Of a stretch of 64,000 nt of DNA, positions 58,940 through 64,000 are shown one piece after another. Below the pieces are notes generated by a model. It was not told the DNA's origin, searched no databases, and saw only the letters and a list, made by a program, of their open reading frames with translations. Source of the stretch: Patagioenas fasciata (lineage: Eukaryota > Chordata > Aves > Columbiformes > Columbidae); the NCBI RefSeq assembly GCF_037038585.1, contig NW_027288575.1, positions 62,001-126,000 on the forward strand, read 5' to 3'. Within the stretch, counting starts at the first letter, position 1. Every line of letters begins with the position of its first letter. A program made the position numbers and the translations under genes.

Positions 58940-59566
58940 CGGCCCCGCATTTCTTCCTCTTTACCTCTCCCCAACCTCTCTGGCTCCAGCAGCAGCAGCC
59001 CCCGCCCACGCACGGGACGTGCTCCCCTGTCCCTTCTCCCGCCACGCTGCCAGACGAGCCTCGCCAGCCCGAGGCGGGCGCAGCCAACGGCATCCCCCGG
59101 GCTGGGAGCGAACGGCCACATCCTCAGCGCGGCCTCTGGGAGAGGGAGAGAAGAAGCAGCGGCCGTTAGCACCGTAGCTCACCCCTGCCCCAGTCCGCTC
59201 CTTCCGCAGGGGCCACCGGAGAGGTGCCGAGGGCCGGCTTGCCGCCTTCACGACGGGGCTTGGGAGCGGCCCAGGAACACGGGACGGGTTCGCAGGAGCT
59301 GCCGGAGCTGGGGGCGGCTGCACGGGGCGAGCGGGGCCGCGGGAGGAGGCTCGGCGGGAGCTCTGGTAAGCTGGGGACGCACCCGGCATCTGCCCCCGGC
59401 CGGCTGTCGCCTCCTGCTCCTCTGCCGCACGCTGGGGACGGAGGACGGCGCCGCGTCTCCCACCCGGGCGCTGCTCCCCAGGTTCCATTCCCCGCCTGGG
59501 CTGGGGGGTCTGCTGAGCATCGGGCGTTCACAGCTCCCCCTCAGAAACACAGAAATTCCAAATTAG
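58940..59566. other. GC-rich CpG segment of block E, copy 2
   Basis: Homologue of 34440-35065. It reads CTCTG|GTAAGCTGG near 59364, a good splice donor pattern, where copy 1 has GCGAGC. An acceptor-like pyrimidine run and CAG precede the segment in both copies (about 34708 and 59210). Not recognised as protein coding. Confidence 0.4.
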
Positions 59567-61359
59567 AGTTCAGCCTCTGAAAACAATAGAGCAGGAGAAA
59601 GCAGAGGAATTAGTCAGAAGAAGGGACAGGAGAGCAGCTGAGCTAACGGAGGATTCGAGGGAAACGGGCCACCCCAAAACACAAGGCATCCTCAAAAAAC
59701 CAGAGCAACTGCAGCAACGCCAGACAGCATTAAGACAAACTGACACCGTTTAGGACACGCTCAGCATAAAAGCAAACACATCCACCGGTGCAGGAAAGCA
59801 TCTCGCCCCTTCCCCACAGCACCGCCACAGGACACAGCCCTGTGAGGCCACGGGATGGGCTCGTACTGAAACGGAGAAATAAGCTTGACAGCAGAGTCAA
59901 TTACACCGTTAAGCAGGCAATGTTTCTTTCATCTGCACTGGGGAGCTCTGGGGGTCGTCCTCTGCAAGTGCTCCCACGACTGGATGCTCTTGCATTGCTT
60001 ATAATCACACAGTTGCTACATATTAATTACAATTGTTTTAAATTTTGAACATACAATATATCTAACCTAAGAAATAATTGATGAAGTTAGTTATAAATGT
60101 TTAGTTTCTCACTGACAACACATCTATTAGTTAAATATAAACTAAGCTCTCAGCTTCTAAACAATGTGTTATTAAATCTTCTGTCTCCCTCTTGTCATGC
60201 AGAAGGATCTAAAAGGTGAAAAATATCCCCTCATCGTGCAGGCGGTCAGAAAGCATTTACCCCACGTGAACCGGTTAATGAAGGGTACATCTTCTATAAC
60301 TTCATCACAGTATACATTAACTTGGTAGCTTCTCTTGAATTCCCCCCTTTTCAATATACTTGCAAACTCTTTGGCAGTATAAGTCTATGAAATATTATCC
60401 TCTCGCGTTGTGGTACAGCACAATTATTTGTTACCCACTAGCAGTACCAAACAGAACACTGTAGCGTAATGTAAGTAAAAACGACTAGCATCAAAATCAG
60501 AGTCCTAAGATCAATGCTGACAGAACTGCGAAGCCGCAGCTCCTGCCGGTTCTGGCGTTGGTTTCTGGCACTTCTGACCGCTTCGGGTCAAACGGCGCCT
60601 CTTCCCCCGGCCGTGCGCTGCAGTACCCGAGTTTCGCCACAGGGCGGCAGCACTGAGACCGCCGCGGCAGCCCCGGACGAGCGGTCGTGCCGCGTTTCGC
60701 GGGAACCCCGCAAAATAAACTCCAGAAAACAAACGCAACGAAACAAAAACGCACACAGAGAGCCGCGGAACGAAAGCCGCGCGTACAGGACACAGAACCC
60801 GCCGGGCCTCGCCCCGAGCTCCCGCCGAAGCGGCGCCCGACCCGCCACGCCACCGAGCCTGCCACCGCGCCTTAGCTCTGGTTTGAAACGTCTCCCCCCG
60901 ACTAACGGGGGCTGCGCCGCTCCCGGAGCGACTGCTGTCCCGGAGGGACACACGGCTCCAGACCGTAAGCCTTCGGCGCACCTGCCCTCGGGGTCACACA
61001 CCTCCCACCGGCTTCGCCAACTCGGCCGTAAGGGCAGGGGGGAAACTGAACCGAACGCCTCCTCACCGCGCCGGCCCATCCCACTCCCCCCGTTCCAACG
61101 GCACGGTCACCCTCGCCGCGGCCGCACTCACCTGCCGCCTCTTTCGCCGCTCCGTTCCCCTCGCACTCTCCCACCGTCCCGCCGGGCTCCGCGGGCACCG
61201 ACACCCGCCGCGCCCCGGAGACCTCCGCGGCGGGAGGCCCCCTCTGCCTTTCTGTCGCCTCCTTCCTTTCTGCCGCCTCCGGGGACCTCACGAAGGGCTA
61301 CCCTGAGCCGACTGCCTCCAGGTCCCCGGGTACCGGTTGCAGCAACCGCTCCACAGCCG

Positions 61360-61945
61360 CCCCGACCCCCGTTCCCGTTAATTCCCGGTACCCACCCCGA
61401 GACACCACGGACCCGCTCGCCAGGACCCGCGCTGATTGGCTGCTTTCCACCCCACCACGCTGTCCTCCTATTGGATGCTCCGTCCGGCGCCCAGAGGCCC
61501 GCAACGCCCACCCCTCCGGCAAAATGATAGCCTGCCTAGGCACGTCAATCACCATTTTCTCCGCCTATCAGAGCTCGCAGTGAGGGCAGGCGCAGTAGGG
61601 AGAGAGCAGCACCCGCCCCTTTCCGCAACACGATTGGCTGCCGAAGACAAGTCAATCATCATTCTCTTGGCCCATCAGTACTCGCAGTTTGCTCATGCGC
61701 AGTACGGAGCCTCCGACACCCGCCCCTCCGGCAATCTGATTGGCGGACAGAATGGCAATTGACGTGCCTTGGCAGCCTATCAGCAATCCGCCCCCCCCCC
61801 AGCCTTCCCGCGCCATCTGATTGGCCCGCTCTGCACCCTCACCCGTCTGCTCTCCGCCCTGCCGGGCCCCCCCCGCCCTTTGCCCGCGCGGCTTCCAGCA
61901 GCCGCGTTTGAAAGGAAACAACAAACCGCGCTCCTTTGCTTTACG
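61360..61945. promoter_or_regulatory. CCAAT promoter-like block of block E, copy 2
   Basis: Same as 36860-37445, with the CCAAT boxes retained and the NRF1 site altered at one base (61690-61701). Confidence 0.5.
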
Positions 61946-62263
61946 CTGACAAGGGGGGCGGGTGGTCACCTACCCTTAAATTCATTGTGAACAGAGAGAG
62001 CCGTAAGGAGCTCCAGCCGGCAGGTTTCTCTCCCCTGTGCCCGGGACTGAGGAGACGCCGCCTCCTCCTGCTGCCGCCTCGCCCGTTCCCCTCGCAGCGG
62101 GGCCGCCCCGGGAGAGCCGGGCGCCTCTTTTTTTCCCGGCGGCTCGTCCGACCGCTGCCCCCCCTTTCTGACGGGCACGACCTCGGTCGCAGCGGCAGCG
62201 CCCCCCTCTTACCCGCGGCACGGGCACCGGGCGCCGCTCCCCAGCTGCAGTTCCGGGCTGTGG

Positions 62264-62277
62264 CCACCAGAGGGCAG
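62264..62277 (+). promoter_or_regulatory. CTCF consensus site, block E copy 2
   Basis: CCACCAGAGGGCAG matches the CTCF core CCASYAGRKGGCRS at all 14 positions. The copy 1 equivalent (37765-37778) has one mismatch at a central base. Confidence 0.6.
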
Positions 62278-64000
62278 CACCGAGCGCGGTCACGCAGCGC
62301 CCCCGGGCCCCGCAGCGCGGGCGCTTTTTCTTGACCCGTGGGCAGCCCGAGCTCCCCGAACGCGCTTTCCCAGAGCCGCGCACATGGCAGACACACTGAT
62401 AAAAGATAATAGCCCGACATTGCTAAAATGTTTTTTTTTCCTAAAGATGCCTTCTATCCTAATAAAATACATTGCCTCTCCCTGTGCCCCGTGTCTTGTC
62501 TGCAGCAGTAACTCGGCTCGCCCGCAGCTGTGGCAGCTCTGCTGCTGCTACAGGGTCAGTTCCAGCCCTTACCCTCGGCTGAGCAGCAGCCGGGCAGGCG
62601 CTGCTGCTCTGGGCGCTGCGCATCCTTCAGGAACGGTTCTCAAACGATCCTGTGCAACGATGTCCAGAGCCAGGACCCCCGCGGCGGGGGGACAGGAGCA
62701 CACGGCCGGGCCCGTCCCGGCTCGGGGCTGTTTCCGCAGTCGCTGTGAGCTGATCCGTGAGCTGGAACCAACCTCCCCATGCCCCGGCCCGGCCCTTTGT
62801 CCCCGGCTTTCCCAGGGCAGCGCAGCGGGCTGGGTCACACCAACTGTTCTCTGCTGGCACCACCCAGCCGGGTCACCTGTGTCTGCGGTTGTGGGGACAC
62901 CCCACGGGCTCCCTGGAAACGGACATCACAGCACTGAGAGGGGGCGTTCAGGAGCCTCTGCGCTTTTGGGTTGGTTTGTTTGGGGTTTTTTTCCTTTTGT
63001 TGTTTTGATCGTTAGCTTCTTGTTGCTGGTTGGTTTGTTTTTAAGCTGTTATTCTATATAGCTCATCCATGGTGCTTATAGAGCATGGGTAAATCTACCC
63101 TGCTTCCTCACAGGAGACAACCATCTCGCTTTACAACAGGTGATTGAATCTGCTATAGAAAAGTTCAACCACCTCCTGTACAGCAAAGGATAAAAGAAAG
63201 TATGGATTTTTGTTGCATCTAATCCACAATGCAAGTACCCATTAACAATACATTAGCAGTGGGTTCCTTCAAATATTCACAGTGAAGGTAGTTCCTGGCA
63301 CGATTGTATTAGCGTTCTTACTATTTTACGGGAGAAACACAGGGCACAGCTGATTTTGCCCACGTGCAGCGCAGTGATCACACGGGTGCGGTGAACCGGG
63401 TGGAAGGCCCTAGAAAAGGAAAATCAGCCTCCGTGTGCAGGGCCAAAACAGAAATCCTTTTCAAACTGTGCCATTTTAAAAAGCTACCAGGGGTATAAAG
63501 CAGAAAAAAGAGCAGTGAATGTGTATAATGACACAATTAGATGGTTCTCCAGTTTCATGATGTGCTCTTTTACTAACAGTGTCTGCTGGAGTGGATACCC
63601 TGGACACCAACAAGCGGGTCCTGGTGCTGTGCCCATGGCGATTCATCCACTGTGGCCGTGGGTGTCAGGCCCTGATACAATAGACACAAAACCTTGGGAG
63701 GGAGGTGATCACAGTAGAACGCTTAGAGATAATGGGCTAGCAGACTTGGTTTAATCTTTATTTAAAAATACACATGGCTGCTGTCTTTTCTACAGTTTAG
63801 GTAGGACGGGCTCCAATATCTCTATGAATTACAATACATGACAAAAATTAAAGGGGGAAAGCTTTATTTTTACAATGGTAAATACAGTCTAAATCGTAAT
63901 TTGGGAAACAGATAAAGGGGTGTAGCAAATGAGGCACAGACGATCCTGTTTTATCTCAGAAGGCTTTGGCGTATTTACAGCTTTAGGCACAGCGTGTCCA

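Larger units (their letters stand above)
58538..64000. repeat. Block E, copy 2
   Basis: Second copy of the 5.5-kb block at 34038-39500, running off the window end. Differences by eye are scattered substitutions, small indels in C-runs and an 18-bp stretch near 63819. It is preceded by decayed purine-rich DNA rather than by a fresh array unit, so the duplication boundary or a conversion boundary lies at 58538. Confidence 0.9.

Noticed and set aside
1-64000. CRISPR arrays, rRNA or bacterial-type operons
   Set aside because: Repeat spacing, splice signals, LTRs and composition are those of vertebrate nuclear DNA; no short direct repeats with unique spacers were seen.

Overview
The window looks like vertebrate, most likely avian, genomic DNA. 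Three things suggest this: terminal exons of a neuropeptide FF receptor 2 (NPFFR2)-like GPCR with a phase-2 splice acceptor, CpG-rich blocks with CCAAT and NRF1-type motifs, and several classes of endogenous retrovirus (ERV). The bird assignment is an inference. There are no operons, rRNA or CRISPR arrays, and no tRNA gene was recognised.

Layout. (1) Bases 1-34455 are a tandem array with a period of about 8.57 kb: unit A (1-8567), unit B (8568-17137), unit C (17138-32643) and partial unit D (32644-34455). Each complete unit carries one NPFFR2-like last exon, purine-rich tracts, a poly-T/CACGTG/poly-A palindrome, a CCAAT-rich promoter-like block, two copies of a 275-bp direct repeat, and a relic LTR piece. 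The earlier receptor exons are absent, the TM7 NPxxY tyrosine is replaced by serine, and differences between copies are mostly nonsynonymous. These exons are therefore best read as amplified gene fragments.
(2) Unit C is interrupted at 19312-26251 by a complete-looking 6,940-bp minus-strand ERV. It has two 673-bp LTRs that look identical by eye, a CACGT target duplication, a tRNA-Lys1,2-type primer site, intact gag and pro-pol frames, a polypurine tract and no env. Units A and B keep the empty site, so the insertion is recent. Its Gag has predicted N-terminal membrane segments, and gag and pol share one frame separated by a single UAG.
(3) A diverged mosaic relative of the unit, block E, occupies 34038-39500 and recurs at 58538-64000 at a constant offset of about 24.5 kb. 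This is a second, larger duplication layered on the first.
(4) Between the E blocks, 39500-57300 is mostly unrecognised. It holds class II ERV debris: an LTR plus RNase H/integrase relic at 40.2-41.5 kb, and a 0.9-kb mini-provirus at 42.2-43.1 kb. It also has a 52-bp minisatellite (44.3-44.95 kb) next to a CpG island (44.9-45.7 kb), and a second CpG-rich promoter-like block (53.9-54.5 kb). In that block the array's CCAAT boxes are replaced by octamer motifs. At 57.3-58.5 kb lies an old copy of the array's purine-rich domain in which many CpGs have decayed.

The only full protein-coding genes I can support are gag and pro-pol of the ERV. The rest is amplified segmental DNA with fragments of a receptor gene and promoter-like CpG islands.
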